This document shows positions 63,812 through 64,000 of a stretch of DNA of 64,000 nucleotides, in pieces (within the stretch, counting starts at the first letter, position 1; each line of letters opens with the position of its first letter). This DNA is from Ignavibacteria bacterium (GTDB taxonomy: Bacteria; Bacteroidota; Ignavibacteria; Tepidaquicellales; Tepidaquicellaceae): positions 124,001 through 188,000 of the forward strand of contig JADJYU010000005.1 in the NCBI GenBank assembly GCA_016719565.1, given 5' to 3'. A program made the position numbers and the translations under genes. The notes under the pieces were generated by a model. That model was not told where the DNA came from and made no database searches. It saw only the letters and a program-made list of their open reading frames with translations.

Positions 63812-64000
63812 TTTATTTATTTTAATTTGAAAAAATTTAAACCAATATAATTATATTAACCAAGTGTATTTATCCAAAAAACTTTTCATTGAAAAATTTA
63901 TTCTGACCTTGATGAAAATTACAGTCCTGGTATATTTTTTTGATGTATCCGTCGGAAATATTAAATCGAATCTTACGACCATAAATAATTTATCCAAAAA
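63812..64000. other. Window end, no supported gene
   Basis: 190 bp of AT-rich DNA. The minus strand has an open stretch from the window edge to about 63850 ending SMKSFLDKYTWLI, which could be the end of a gene beyond the window, but nothing in it is recognisable. Confidence 0.25.

Noticed and set aside
63850..64000. Minus-strand open frame at the window edge
   Set aside because: No recognisable motif and truncated; mentioned only as spacer content.

Overview
The window (about 36-38% GC by eye) comes from a bacterium of the Bacteroidota/Chlorobiota/Ignavibacteriota assemblage, most likely an ignavibacterium-like lineage. The evidence is seven secreted proteins, plus one collapsed remnant, with type IX secretion (T9SS) C-terminal sorting domains of the 'QNYPNPFNP...KKMMLIK' kind, an LpxC-FabZ fusion in a uppS-bamA-ompH-ompH-lpxD cluster, and Wzi-type and M16 families usual there. 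TTG start codons are common. The placement is inference; no rRNA or tRNA gene is visible.

Layout. 1-5 kb: the end of a zinc alcohol dehydrogenase, cyanophycin synthetase beside a collapsed cyanophycinase, and a broken Nei-type DNA glycosylase. 5-10.5 kb: a CheB-CheR-PAS-histidine kinase hybrid, a lone receiver protein, a stress protein and a tiny lipoprotein. 10.5-15 kb: accessory DNA with a PIN toxin fused to an antitoxin-like tail, a ParE-type toxin-antitoxin pair, a T9SS gene collapsed to its signal peptide plus last six codons, and a membrane protein split by TGA. 15-25 kb: secreted proteins (kelch, PPC/FnIII, serine hydrolase, Wzi-like, SBBP repeats) around a 753-bp array of 36 units in a 21-bp register. 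25-31.7 kb: a radical SAM gene whose 5' end lies in a 170-bp tandem duplication, MoxR, three M16 peptidase genes, and a family of covarying intergenic hairpins. 31.7-42 kb: housekeeping run ddl, divIC, M42 peptidase, trpS, uppS, bamA, two ompH/skp, lpxD, lpxC-fabZ, ended by an IS4-like insertion inside a TTAATAG heptamer array. 43.6-56.4 kb: pgk and then six T9SS proteins on the minus strand, four of which are shuffled paralogues. 56.8-64 kb: a lipoprotein, sucD, folB, folK, a deoxynucleoside kinase, a small membrane protein, a GT9 glycosyltransferase, Ppx/GppA and an enoyl-CoA hydratase-family protein.

Functionally the centre is envelope building (D-Ala-D-Ala, undecaprenyl-PP, BamA and its chaperones, lipid A) and the rest is dominated by surface and secreted proteins. 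A striking overall property is about fifteen single-base frame breaks, mostly at short mononucleotide runs, including in genes that should be essential (bamA, divIC, sucD). Sequencing or assembly error is the simplest explanation, so I give merged coordinates for these genes and flag each break. The least explained non-coding signals are the hairpin family with compensatory stem changes (24.9-25.2 and 31.4-31.6 kb), the stop-codon-anchored heptamer arrays, and the 21-bp-register array at 20.3-21.1 kb.
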